A program made the translations under genes and the position numbers. From NCBI GenBank assembly GCA_964019135.1, contig OZ025265.1:22047143-22111142 (forward strand): 64,000 nt of DNA, read 5' to 3'. The notes beneath the pieces are model-generated. The model was not told the DNA's origin, ran no database searches, and saw nothing but the letters and a program-made list of their open reading frames with translations. Of this stretch, positions 1 through 11,100 are shown in pieces. Every line of letters starts with the position of its first letter. The stretch's first letter is position 1. The DNA is from Arenicola marina. Taxonomy: Eukaryota; Annelida; Polychaeta; Arenicolidae.

Positions 1-208
1 CCATAAGAGAAGGCCCATAAAGCCACCGATCCCCCCTGGACGCGGCCGCGGGCGGATAAGGAAACTCCCATCACCACTCACAAAATCGAGGGTCTGAAGA
101 GGTCTGGGTCCTTGCGCCCCAGTACCTGATACTGACTCACCCCTCTCCCCACCTTTCGAACGATAGTCAACATTTTCTTGCACCCCCCCCCCCCCCTGCC
201 ACATACCG
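1..208. other. GC-rich flank left of the gene array
   Basis: This stretch has no homology to the other gene copies; similarity to the class A 5' leader begins at about 209, right after a long C-run (about 181-197) and a short unique piece. I see no gene in it. Its C-runs resemble the sequence around 57700-57740 beyond the other end of the array. Confidence 0.5.
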
Positions 209-337
209 TGTCTTATATCACACTGCCTCGTAATTCATTCGCTGGTGTTGGATTTAAACGCCGCTGAGCGTCAAATAACAACATCGAATAACATGTATAA
301 TGTATTCTGATATACTTGGTGTTATTATCGCATCACA

Positions 338-715
338 ATGCCGTCATCAGTGATACTAGAAGACCGCCAGTTGGCAACAGACCTCGTTCATTTTTACCAG
401 AAGCTGCATTCCAAGTTCATCCGCGCCTGTCACCAAGTTCGCTTTCTCCACAACGGAATATATGACCTCCAGCTGCGCTACGATCGCGCTGTGGTAACCA
501 ATCAACGCTCCGTTCGCTATTCACTGCGCCTCAAGCTGGCTACGCTGGAAGGAGTGCGCGACATGTTCTTCGAGTACGCCAATCAACGCGGGAACGACTT
601 GGTGACATTTCAGGAGCGATTCGTCTTTGTGGAACTCGCTCCGGGCGAGACGGACTTGGTTGCCGACATGGAGCGGGAACTGAGCGATTCGGAGGGAGCT
701 TACCTAGCCTCCTAA
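338..715 (+). CDS. Class A protein of the RYDRAV-core family, copy 1
   Basis: This encodes an unrecognised 125-residue protein without introns. The ATG has A at -3 and is the start used by the copy at 51442. Residues about 10-50 look like one long amphipathic helix. The family core runs from residue 43 (DLQLRYDRAV, then QRSVRYSLRLKLATLEG) to about 81, and the tail is acidic (DMERELSDSEG). There is no signal peptide, membrane segment or known catalytic motif, so it is probably intracellular. A poly(A) signal AATAAA is at 922-927. Homology with other class A promoters starts only at about 209, so the ATTGG and TATA boxes are missing and it may be silent or use another promoter. It most resembles the last array copy at 51442. 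Function is unknown; that it is a real coding gene rests on conservation among copies. Confidence 0.6.
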   Translation: MPSSVILEDRQLATDLVHFYQKLHSKFIRACHQVRFLHNGIYDLQLRYDRAVVTNQRSVRYSLRLKLATLEGVRDMFFEYANQRGNDLVTFQERFVFVELAPGETDLVADMERELSDSEGAYLAS

Positions 716-2025
716 GATGCAGGCTCAGCTGTACATCCACCATGGATGGTGCACTGCTCCGTGTATCTGGGCCATGCTTCATCCAATACACGTCGATCTC
801 ATGTGAGCGATTAGGAAGCTGAGTAACGCTGAGAACTGTCAGTTATATCCGCAAGTGCTATGGAACCGTTGTTGGTCCTGGACCGGAAAAAATTCGAATC
901 CGTGTAATTGTCTGATTTCTTAATAAAACTCGGATAAAATACAACTTAATATTGTTGTATTTGTTTCACTGCTGTCTAATAGATGCACTTCATAATCACT
1001 TATGCCGCCGACAACACTTCTTGTTATCGCATTTTGTTAGACAGCAAATCTATATTTACTTGCATATTAATGATTGTGTGTTCGTTATACATTTTTCTTT
1101 CGGTTCACTTTTCTTTTCGCCAGAATTACGGTATTTCGAAAGTCGTGGCGCCGTGATTGTTATTAACGTTCGCTCAAATTGCAATTACACTAATGGCTAT
1201 ATTTTTCCCAATAAGACCTTGCAGAAGGCGATACAAATAGTTTGCGTAACTGCATACGCGTTGCAAGAGATGACGATGCCGACCGGAAACAGGGGAACTG
1301 CCGTCGACCTTAAAGATGATTGTTGGCGGACTGTCGTGGCAGTGTCATCATCGACGAACGGAGATATCGCCCTAATACAAAGGGGCGGCTCCGGGCCGAG
1401 CTTCATTAGCTCTAACGACGTACCACTGTAGCGCCCAATACTCCGAAGCGCTCGTGGGCCGTCGCCTATCCTGAAGTAGTCTGCCGACTCCGATGTGGAT
1501 GCTGTATTTATACCGAGGGCCATTCCCACGATAAACGCACCATCGACCGCACTGAGCTAATCAACAATGGCTGCTGCGAACCTGGAGCCGTATTTATGAT
1601 CTCCTCTTAAGTTACGCACGAAAAGTGCATTTTCATCTTAACCTCACCAGCTCCTTGTGGTGGTGCTCATGATTAAGGAATTATCTTCAACATAATTTTT
1701 GCCCCTTCTTAATTCAGAAAATGCACTTCTTGGGTGACTACTGCTCTCAACCTGAGGCCTTGAAGCAAAATAATAGAGTTCTGTTCATACTTATAGATTT
1801 TGAACCAGATAATCGCTTGACAAATCTTTCACTTAGCGCTAATTCTAGTGGCGTGGCCTAAGTGGCGATTATGAATACGGCCCCTGGCCGTTACCAGAAT
1901 GACTCAACCGAAACGAGTAAATGAACGATCACTGCTAAAAAAGATTGAGACAGTCACATTACAAGTGAAACTCCCATTACATGCGAAGCAGACTGATAAC
2001 TACTTTCCTGACCGTTCTACAACCC
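716..2025. other. Class A 3' region and unassigned sequence
   Basis: Positions 716-1268 match the region after the class A gene at 51442, including the AATAAA at 922-927 and a recurrent intergenic motif at 1141-1195. Positions 1269-2025 have no counterpart in that second copy, so they were inserted here or lost there. The open frames in this stretch (for example 1197-1529 on the minus strand) resemble nothing I know. Confidence 0.45.
1141..1195 (+). repeat. Recurrent ~55-bp intergenic motif, copy near class A copy 1
   Basis: This is one of about ten copies of a conserved noncoding block with the consensus parts GTGATTGTTATTAA, CGTTCGC and AATTGCAATTACACTAAT. Other copies lie at about 16072, 24350, 31281, 36999, 39121, 43957, 44023, 46581, 48748 and 52421. 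Confidence 0.6.
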
Positions 2026-2400
2026 AAGGGTTATTCCTTGTACCTCTGTTAGCGTGTTAGCGCCACGGCCACCGTTTCTGTGGCCATCACGCTTATGATA
2101 AATGCCGATGCTTCGGGATACGACTTCACGTCTCATTTAAACAGCATGTATCGACTAAAAACCGACCGCTGCGATGTACGTACCATGGTTGTCACCGATC
2201 AGACCAACGTTATTGCCTTCCACAGCTTGAACGGCCCGTCTGCGCCTTAACATGATTTCACGGTGGTCCCCCATGGGCGTGACTAAGGGTGGAACATGGG
2301 GCACGTGATCCCCCCCCCCCGCCTCCTTCAGACCTTAAAGTATATCTGTGCCTGTGCTTTTCAAATTCTGTGCCTCCCCCCGCCCCAAACAGTTTGGTTC
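2026..2400 (+). repeat. Duplicated exon-like block, left copy
   Basis: Two parts of this block match 57275-57730: an open segment from 2071 (translating to TVSVAITLM, then NADASGYDFTS) and the region after its stop (2252-2400, with C-run and shared CACGGTGGTCCCCC). The frame from 2071 stays open for 60 codons to TAA at 2248-2250. Between the two matching parts this copy and the right copy differ completely. It could be an exon remnant or a noncoding repeat; I do not recognise the peptide. Confidence 0.35.
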
Positions 2401-2638
2401 GGGAAGTGCGATTATACATATTTGCAGAAAACGCAAATTATAATGTAAGTCATATAAGGTAATTTCAATTTGATTATATTATCCAAGACATAGGGCACCG
2501 ATCCATAATTCTCATCCACAAACTTCCACGCAGAATTGCTTTCGCAAGTGGTTGTACAGTCGGTAGGCACCTCTTGATTTCGTACTCAGCCATGTTTGCT
2601 TGAACATTTACAATGCAACTGGTCGCCACAAACAAGTG

Positions 2639-2925
2639 TCACTGTTTCGCGCCATATTCCGTTCTCTGGTGGGGAGCCAGGACAAAGAATACCGAGGTCT
2701 GTAGAGTATCTAGCTGGCCTTCCTTACAACAGACGTACTCACAGATCATGTTACGCAATTGTTGCCGCGTTGTAAGCTGAAAGCGCAGCGAGTATCGGGA
2801 GGAGCGTTGATCGGCCACCACGGCGCGATCGTAGCGCCTCTGGAGGTCGTCTATGCGGTTGTTGAGTAGAGGGATTTGGCGACATGCCACTTGGTACTTG
2901 TACTGATGAACGTAAAACTACAACA
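2639..2925 (-). pseudogene. Class D family gene, broken copy
   Basis: This is a class D relative of the gene at 39563-40051. The core is kept (LLNNRIDDLQRRYDRAVVADQ, then QRSSRYSLRF). Reading upstream of it, the codon matching the alanine of the DMLAFY stretch in the intact copy is a TAG stop, and homology ends soon after, so there is no usable start. The tail diverges and ends at TGA at 2639. It lies downstream of and opposite to the class A gene, the same arrangement as 38084 and 40051. Confidence 0.6.
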
Positions 2926-3296
2926 TGTCGTGAGGTGCCGTTAAACGGTATGCTTTGCAGGCTGATGCTCTAGTAAGTGGTATTATAAGTGATAACGCAC
3001 AACATAAGGTTTACAGCTGCCGTTAAATGCAATGCAGTCTCCTGGCATGTGATGTCGAATGTATGTACTGACAATAGATGCAGAAACTTTATTGCAAAGC
3101 CGTTTTAGTCGCCTTTATACAACACATTTTTAATGCTTGCCGCAGCGCTAGCCAATGAAATTCAAGCACAGTAACCCGTTTAGTTATTTTACCACAAGTC
3201 TCCATGGCATGGCTTCCATATTACACCAGCGACTGGCTTCGCCGTTAGCTCACATCAATAAAGCTGTCCGGCTATATTTTATATCGTATATCATTG
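2926..3296. other. Intergenic array sequence before the Gypsy insertion
   Basis: There is no gene here. Positions about 3105-3230 match intergenic modules at about 36355-36500 and 45890-46050 (shared GCGCTAGCCAATGA and CTTCCATATTACACCAGCG). The last four bases, 3297-3300 (ATAT), are the target duplication of the Gypsy element. Confidence 0.5.
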
Positions 3297-3356
3297 ATAT
3301 TGTGAAGACCCTCCTCGTGAGACCGTGATGATCTGAGGTGGAATCTTGACATATGT

Positions 3357-4752
3357 AGGTAGGTAGGTAGGTAGTTTATTTTGTCAAAAGGCCTTCAGGC
3401 CCATGGGACATAACAATGAACGTATATACATTTGTCAACAAATAATAACATTTTCCGTGTTTTGAATTTACAGCTGCGCGGTGACACGTTTTTCTAGAGT
3501 GTGCACAAACATCGCTAATTTTCTTAGGGTAAACATATCTACACTTGACATCAACATAATAAAGTTCTCGTATGTTGGGGGATTCCAAAAAGCGTTGTCT
3601 ATATATAAATGTCTGATATCCATAAACTTCGGGCAACACAATAACACGTGGTATTCATCTTCTATAACAAGGACATTTCTTACAGCACAGTGTTTACAAA
3701 TTCTGTTTTCAAGTAATGTTCCATCACGGCGACCTAATTCAATAGAGAGATTATGAGCTGAACATCTAAAACGCGAAAGAGACTTTCTAAGTTTGGCAAC
3801 ATTTACTCTCAGTAAATATACTTCAAAGAAGAGTTGGTCCTTAAATGTACGAAACACACTAAGGCGACTTTGATCTCTAACCTTCATATGCCATTCTTCA
3901 ATAAAACAGTTTTCTAATCTCTGGTTTAGCTCAGCAATAAATACACTTTCGTCATAAACTGATTGGTTAATCCATACATCATTAAAATCATATTTAGACA
4001 ACAGAACTTTCACTGAGCTAGCCCAGGATGATCTACTTTGATTGTCAAATTCTTTAAGCATGTTATAACAGCTTTTGACATACCTACTATTTGGCATCCG
4101 TAATATCTTTAACCAGTACTTAATACACTTAACATTATAAATTTTTGCTAAGGGTAACCTGCCACATTCACCTAATGCGGCGGCGTCCGATGTTAACTTG
4201 GGTAGTCCCAATAATCTCTTACAAAATCTAACTTGGACTTTCTCGATTTCCTTATACTCTTGATAACCCCAGATTTCGCCTCCATACGTGAGAATTGGCA
4301 CAATGATTCGATCAAATAGAGTAAATGCTGCTTTTATAGGTAGACCGTTAAGTTTCTTATCAAGCTTGTAGATAGAGGCCAATGCTCTGTTGGCTTGACC
4401 AGTCAGTGTAGAAACAGCTTTCGACCATCTAAGTGTGCTAGTCAATACCAACCCTAAATATTTATACGACGACACAACTTTCAACCGTTCACCATCGAAA
4501 AACCATCGCTCGTTTGCTTTAACTATTCCTCCTCTCCGAAATACCATCACTTGCGTTTTGTTCATGTTTACTTTTAAACTCCACTTCTTACAATATGCCT
4601 CTAACATATTTATCGTTTGCTGGAGACGTCCTACGGTATCCGCGCAGTTTGCTAAATCATCGGCAAACATGAGTGATATTATGTTTGGGGCATCGTTGCT
4701 CACATAGATACCTGGGCAGTTAGAGTCTGATAGCATGGATAAATACTGTGTA
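3357..4752 (-). mobile_element. 5'-truncated LINE inserted in the Gypsy 3' LTR
   Basis: The insert is bounded by a 4-bp duplication of the LTR (ATGT at 3353-3356 and 4753-4756). Read on the minus strand it encodes the last part of a LINE ORF2 and ends with AATAAA and a tandem ACCT tail (about 3357-3376). It is truncated at its 5' end just before the reverse transcriptase ADD motif. It is related to the fragment at 29272-30347; the two overlap only around the ADD region. Confidence 0.88.
3468..4752 (-). pseudogene. LINE ORF2 C-terminal fragment (reverse transcriptase end and zinc knuckle)
   Basis: This is about 428 codons of a non-LTR reverse transcriptase. It begins just before the catalytic ADD (LMFADDLANCADTVGRLQ), continues through the thumb and connector (WSLKVNMNKTQVMVF, SYKYLGLVLTS) and ends with a CCHC-type knuckle (CKHC ... 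EYHVLLCC). The endonuclease and most palm motifs are missing, so it cannot act alone. The open frame runs on into LTR sequence to about 4823, but that part is not LINE-derived. Confidence 0.85.
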
Positions 4753-6082
4753 ATGTGTAACCTGATATCGGGGTCCGGCCAGGGCGTGTAACAGACACCT
4801 GGACTTATTCGTGAGCCACACAACGAACAAAGTCAACAACAACGGACATGTATAATGAATATCAATATTTAATAATCGTATTTACAGAGTTCTTCAGTTC
4901 TTCAATCTTCTTTGTTCATCGTACTTCTCGTTGTATAGTTATATGTAAATAATCACATCATCTAAATAATAGACTCGGGTACCAGCCGACTCAGGAGGTG
5001 GCAGCGGAACGAACCAGATCTTGGGTCTTGTCTTGGGGGTGTTCTCCATGGCCAGTGTCGAACTGCTGCGTCTGGATTCTTTACTGCTCAGCTCGGGGCA
5101 TCTCCGGTCTTGAGTTCTGGTCTGGGTCCTTGGTTCGCTCCTCGCTCCTGGTCCTGGTGAGTTCCGAGTTCCGAGTCCCGAGTTACTCTTCTACCTCTGA
5201 ACCTCTGGTATTTATACCCATTGGTCCTCACATGCTACTGGTTGAATGTGTAAGCTCCTGATTGGTTTACACCCCCAGGGCTCAATTATCACGTGAATGC
5301 CACATAAGCTACTTGGGATTTGTATACATGGAGCTATTCACAATAGACTTGACATGCTGTCACATAAATCACTTCCACCTTTGACATTGGTTTTACCCTT
5401 TGAAGAACCGCGTTTGGCTACACATATAGGACCCGACGTCGGGTAAACCGATACTGTAGGTTGGGATTTCGCAACCTCTGCTTTCTCTCTTTACTAAGCC
5501 ATTGGGGTAGGCATGACCCCTATCATTAGTGTATCACGATGACAATGATTCATACAGGGCGTCGCTCACAGGCGTTGCCTGACCTTGAAACGTGGGATTT
5601 GTTGACCCAAGCGTTCTCTCTTTATCAAGTCATAGGGGTAGGCGTGACCTTATGATCCCTTCACTTATCTCCGTGTGACCGCGGCGATTTAGTCAATACA
5701 GGGTGTCACCGGACCTCAACAATTAATGATTGTGTTTACCATCTGGTTTTAAACTGCTTGCCTATGCGTATTTGTTAGTCGATGTCACAACAACAGTGAC
5801 GCATGGTGACATGACACATGTCTACTGCCTTGTACCACCCGGTACCATATGGCGTGTTTCATGAGACCAATTACTGTCTATACAATTGCGACCACCCAAG
5901 CGAATCCCTGAGAAAGTATTTACATCCATTCACATGGCGACCTTGGGATCTGTTTACTCTTACCGCAGGGTGGTGACGCACATTCCCTTTAAATATAATA
6001 AAATAAAATAGGCAAATACTGCTAATGTTAATTCCGTTAATATAAGGTGAGCTGGGCGGCACGCCACAGCGTAACCTTTACA

Positions 6083-6097
6083 CACCTCCCTTCCTCA
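6083..6097 (-). other. Polypurine tract of the Gypsy element
   Basis: Read on the minus strand this is GAGGAAGGGAGGTG, immediately upstream of the 3' LTR start (TGTAAAGG). This is where plus-strand DNA synthesis is primed in LTR elements. Confidence 0.8.
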
Positions 6098-6260
6098 GAT
6101 TAAAAATCACATTTGTAATCAAATATATTGTATACATTAGCAAACGATATATCGGCATTTACATCCTGCCTTAACACAAGCAAATAATAATACCAGTTTT
6201 AATGAACAGCTTACATGTTGCTGTTGAAACCGAACCCGTGAGTCTGCGTATTTCGCAATT

Positions 6261-8141
6261 TTACTCACATTCCATGGCTACCTCTTCACGCAAGTCAATA
6301 CATGCCCGCTTTTCAGGCGGAGCATCTGATACAACAGGACTCAGGCGCTTATTTTTACCTGAGATACCTAGGGCGGGTAGGATATCAATGGGGATGCTGA
6401 GAGGTTGCAGCTCATGGGGATGGTAGATAACTGCTTCGTCAGCGAGAGGGCGCTTACGCTTAGGTAGTTTCAGACACTTGGTACGATATCTTCGGTACAA
6501 GCAGCAAGCGAGTACCAGAATCGTTACCATTACAGTGGCTATAGTGCAGATGGTGTACACACTCTGATTGCGACTAAAGGCGTAATATGGGATAATAGGT
6601 ACCTTATTCAATGGTATAGGGACGGAATCTGGAAGGAGGCCATCTTCAATATCGTCTAGGATTTGAATTGCTATGGCCTTGGGGATGGTGATTGTTAGAT
6701 TCAGATGAATCGGGCGGTTGGGGTACTGATAGGACGTGTTAGAGGACGTGTAGAATATGGAATGGATGAACCAGTCATGAGTGCGTAGGACGCACGGGGC
6801 GCTTATTGTGACGATGTGGGTTCCTCGGGGGAGACTTACCCTACGTTCTTCCTCTCCAGGACAGTTGTAACGGGCGGTCTCTCCGTGGGTCACCACAGCG
6901 TAACGGTTAGGCCCTATTTCTTGGATGAGTGACTGAGCAGGTTTGGGGCTGATTTGGAAAGGACAGTGACCAAACTCAGCTGCATTGTGGGTGATCAATC
7001 CACGGAGGCATGAGGTCATGGGTGTCCTGAATACCGGGGAGTTATGACAAACCATGGGATGATTTCCCATACACAGAGTAGGCAGGATAACATCTCCTGT
7101 CTCGGTATTTATCACAAAGGAAGGTGGTACCTTCAATTCTATCGTTACATTGGTCTGTTCCTCATACGGAACAGGCCACGTGAAAATATGATATTGGCGA
7201 TAACGTTCCGTGCTTATCAACGGCAACGATGCGCGGAACAATACTCGTTCCGTACTAACATATACAGGATACACAATAACATGCGCGTAATACCATAACG
7301 TGGATAACATTTCTAAGTCATACTTCTGCACCGCCTGAGCGATTAACTGCAGTTCTGCAGGCGGCAGGTTTTCATTTGTCAAACGACCCATTTCGACTGT
7401 TGTTCGCAGTCTACTAAAATCATGCTGTCGTTTTTCGTTAACCATCGCAATATCTTCAATAACACCAAAGATTATCTCGATTTGCATGTCGAGCTCCAAC
7501 TTGCCTACACGTTGATCCAGGTCTTGGATGTTTCGTCCAAGCCGATTGTTCATAAAGTCCGTAACTTTGGTTACGTAACTCGTCAGACGTTCAATCTGCC
7601 GTCGATGGTTGAGTAGATCAGCTTGCGTTCGGTTCACGACTGTCACGAGGTTGTCAACGACGTGGATGACAGCGGCCTGCTGTTCGGCAGTGTGCTGCAT
7701 CATAGCGTTCATCTGCTCGACTTGCGCCTCGGTAGCGGTACCGAAGAGAAAGTTAAGTACATCTCCACCGAAGTTAAGAAGTCCACGTTTGGAGCGGTGC
7801 AATACATAAGGCCGATTGAGTGTCGTCAGATCGTCCAGACGACGTAACCACATCGTGAGACTGGTATTGTCTCCGATGTCGTGAAGACTCCGATAGGCGT
7901 ATAGTTGGCTGCGTAGATCGAGGAGTAGAGTGTTGATCTCCTCGGTACCGGACGGAGCGTCAAATCCCATCAGCACTGTCCACTCGCCAGCTTGATGGCG
8001 AACAGGTGATGCGTCAGAGACCAACACACCGTCAGTCAGAGTTTCGATGCCCGGTTGCGCAATCACCACAGTGGTGAAGCACAGGATGAGCAATAGGCAT
8101 CTACCTGCATGCCGTCGGGTGACCCTGGTCGTTCGATCCAT
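6261..8141 (-). CDS. env: Envelope-like glycoprotein of the Gypsy element
   Basis: A 626-residue fusion glycoprotein of the insect errantivirus/baculovirus F type, judged by architecture. There is a hydrophobic signal segment at about residues 14-28, a furin-type site RSKR at residues 116-119, then a glycine-rich hydrophobic fusion peptide (GLLNFGGDVLNFLFG), a long helical heptad region, several NxS/T sites, cysteines in the ectodomain, a membrane segment near residues 525-549 (TVMVTILVLACCLY) and a basic cytoplasmic tail. The ATG lies 79 bp upstream of the pol stop in another frame, so it would need a spliced or subgenomic mRNA. The frame is fully open, which suggests recent activity. Whether it makes infectious particles cannot be seen from sequence. 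Confidence 0.9.
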   Translation of the reverse strand: MDRTTRVTRRHAGRCLLLILCFTTVVIAQPGIETLTDGVLVSDASPVRHQAGEWTVLMGFDAPSGTEEINTLLLDLRSQLYAYRSLHDIGDNTSLTMWLRRLDDLTTLNRPYVLHRSKRGLLNFGGDVLNFLFGTATEAQVEQMNAMMQHTAEQQAAVIHVVDNLVTVVNRTQADLLNHRRQIERLTSYVTKVTDFMNNRLGRNIQDLDQRVGKLELDMQIEIIFGVIEDIAMVNEKRQHDFSRLRTTVEMGRLTNENLPPAELQLIAQAVQKYDLEMLSTLWYYAHVIVYPVYVSTERVLFRASLPLISTERYRQYHIFTWPVPYEEQTNVTIELKVPPSFVINTETGDVILPTLCMGNHPMVCHNSPVFRTPMTSCLRGLITHNAAEFGHCPFQISPKPAQSLIQEIGPNRYAVVTHGETARYNCPGEEERRVSLPRGTHIVTISAPCVLRTHDWFIHSIFYTSSNTSYQYPNRPIHLNLTITIPKAIAIQILDDIEDGLLPDSVPIPLNKVPIIPYYAFSRNQSVYTICTIATVMVTILVLACCLYRRYRTKCLKLPKRKRPLADEAVIYHPHELQPLSIPIDILPALGISGKNKRLSPVVSDAPPEKRACIDLREEVAMECE

Positions 8142-11100
8142 TTCGGTTTCTTGGGGTCTTCACACGGTGTGTCTTCTTCTAGTTCAAGTAGTTTTCTCTT
8201 GTCAGCCTGTCGTGTTGCTCGTCCTCTGATGAAGCGAACTCTCAATGAGTTGGGTTGGAGTTCCGCAGTTGTGAACTGTTCTGGTCCTGGATGCACAAGT
8301 GAAGGTTGGTAAGACCGTTCGGTCTCTTTATATGCTTGGTCAGGGTAGGCGGAGTCGTCACTCCTCCTACGCTTCTTTGCTGCAGGGGCATCGCCGCCTG
8401 TGATTGGCCATCCCCATCCTCTCTTCTCATTGGTCGGTCGTCCTGGCTCCTCATTGGCCGACGCCGGCATCTCGTCTGCTGAGTCATCTTCTCCTGACTC
8501 CGGATGACTGCCAACAGGTCCTCCTGTGGTGGGAACGCCTTTTCGCTGGCCACGTGCCAAGGCCGTTCTCTCGTCATCAATCAATTCCTCCTCTCCCGCT
8601 GCTGGACGATTCCCTCTACGAGGCCTCTCGGGAATATGGTCCCAGCAGATATCAGGGTCCACTAGCTTAAGGCGTCCGCGATGGATTACCTTAGTCTTGC
8701 CAGTTCGTTGATTCCGTAACCAATGGGTTGTACCCGTGATCCTCGTGATCACGAATTTCGGGTCCCATCGTGTTGTCAGGGGCTGCCTGGCGCCGTTCAG
8801 CACTATGACAGTGCCACCCACCTGAAAGTCCTTAGCATTGGCCTTTTGGGCCAACCTCTCCCGATTATACTTGCGGCTCTCACGCGTGTGCTCTCGAGTT
8901 AGTTTTAACGCGACAGCCAGATTATCTAAGCGGTTTCGGAACGCGTTGTGGCCACTGGTGAGACAGCGCGAGAGGGGGATACGCGGCTGTCTACCGTACA
9001 TCAGAAAGTAAGGACTATACCCAGTCACGGAACTGGTTGCGATTCGATAACTGAGCAAAGCATCTGCCAATTTCTCTTCCCAATTAGTTAACCTATTATT
9101 AACCAATTTGGCGATGAGACGTTTGAGCGTTTGGTTGAAACGTTCAATTTTTCCATTACTTTGAGGATGGTAGGGGGTCGTCCTTACGTGTTTAATGCCT
9201 AATTGACCCAGATAATTCGTGAACTCACCGGCGCAGAACTCGGTACCATTATCGGTAATTAAAACTTCTGGTACCCCATGTCGCGGCAAGTACCACTGGG
9301 CAAACGCATTCCACACTTCATAGTTAGATTTATTCCGCAAGGGCAAGGACTCTACCCAACCAGAGCAATGGTCTATAATGTTCAGGCAGTACTTACTGCC
9401 TTCTTTGCTCTCAGTCATGGGACCGATAAGGTCCATCGCAATGATTTGCGTCGGATAACTAGCAATGGGCATCTCACCCATCGCAACTCTATCCCTCCGA
9501 CTACTGTGCACACGGCACGTCGCACATAGTGATAACCTCACTGTTACACTTTTCTTCATTCCAGGCCATACGTAAGCATCGCGCACTCGATCAAGCGTTT
9601 TGGCGGTTGACATATGGCCAATTTCTTGGTGAGCCCTATCAATAACTTTGTCCCTGAAGGCGGAGGGTAAGACTAGTCGAGGGTATACTTCTGCAGTTGG
9701 GGTAGGGCGATAGATACTATATAGGAGGTCACACAGCTTCATGTACTGACTATCATCTTCATCGACTTTTTCCATTAAGTCACTAAACTCGGTTAACTGC
9801 GCTTTCTGTATTTCTATCCTGTCTAGACCGTCTAGCTCTAGAGGGAGCCTCTCATCACTTTCTTCATCATTGAAAGCTTGGGGATCTAACCATTCCTCCG
9901 TATCCATTATTGCTATGTGAGATTCATGGCTGCATTCGGGCGTTATCCTTGATAACATGTCAGCACGAATGTTGTTTTTGCCGTTTCTGTATTGAATTTT
10001 GGCGCCATATTCGGCAAGAAGCACTGCCCATCGTTGGATTTTAGTGTTATCCATATTCTTAGTAAAGAGTGACAACAATGGTTTATGGTCTGTGTAGACC
10101 GTGAAATCAGCACCATAAAGGTAGGGACGTAGTTTCGTTAGTGCATAAACTACTGCATATGCTTCTTTTTCGATTGTAGCCCAGCGTAGCTGTGGCCCAG
10201 ATAGTTGATGGCTGATATATTGGATCACTTTCTCGTGACCATCGTGTTCTTGAACCAAAATGGCCCCTACTGCGTATCCACTCGCGTCAGTAAAGAGTTT
10301 GTAAGGTTGATTTATCACAGGGAAAGTTAATACATGTCGGGAGCAAAGTAGGGTTTTCAGGGTTTCAAAGGCTTTATCTTGTTCTTCCTCCCATAACCAC
10401 GTTTGGTTCTTTCTGGTCAACTTCACTAAGGGTTCTGCATGGAGGGCATAATCAGGGACACATTGTCGGTAGTAGCCCGACATTCCAAGGAACGATCTTA
10501 CCTGTTTTACTGTACGAGGGGGTATCATGTGTTGGATTGCTGCGACTTTGTCAGGGTCACTGGTGAACCCATTTTCATTAATGATGTAGCCTAATAGTTT
10601 AATTTCTTTTAAGCCGAATGCACATTTTGAGGGTTTTAGTGTTAAACCTGCTTCTCGTAAGCGGTCAAATATCATTTGAAGATGTTTGGGGTGATCTGCT
10701 GGATTTTTGGAGAACACTACGATATCATCGAGATATACAAAGGCGCACATTCCGATCAATCCATGTAACACATGATCCATGATTCTTTGAAAAGCCGAGG
10801 GGGCGTTTACCAGCCCAAATGGCATCTTAGTAAATTCAAAGAGGCCTTTGTGGCATCGAAAAGCTGTCTTTGGGATGTCTCTTGGCGCTACAGGGATTTG
10901 CCAATAACCTGTCTTTAGGTCAAGGGTGGAGAATATGGTACTGCCACCCATCTGGTCAAATATATCCTGTATTTGGGGAAGGGGATATTGATCCTTAATC
11001 GTGATATTGTTTAGCTTCCTATAATCGACACAAAATCGTGTTGTGCCATCTTTCTTAGGAACTAACGTAATGGGGGAGCTCCATGGTGAGGACGAGGGTC

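Larger units (their letters stand above)
3301..6082 (-). repeat. Gypsy 3' LTR, interrupted by a LINE
   Basis: LTR sequence occupies 3301-3356 and 4753-6082; the 1.4 kb between is a LINE. It starts TGTGAAG and ends TTTACA on the plus strand and matches the LTR at 13819-15200. In element sense it contains CCAAT and TATAAATA, on the plus strand at about 5207-5222. Confidence 0.92.

Noticed and set aside
1197..1529. A 110-codon minus-strand frame and a 159-codon plus-strand frame at 952-1431
   Set aside because: The plus frame begins in the class A 3' region, the two overlap, and neither is conserved in the second copy at 52480.
4998..5261. An 87-codon frame repeated at 14116-14379 and 26101-26364
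   Set aside because: It lies inside the LTR on the strand opposite to the element and is repeated only because the LTR is; no gene is expected there.
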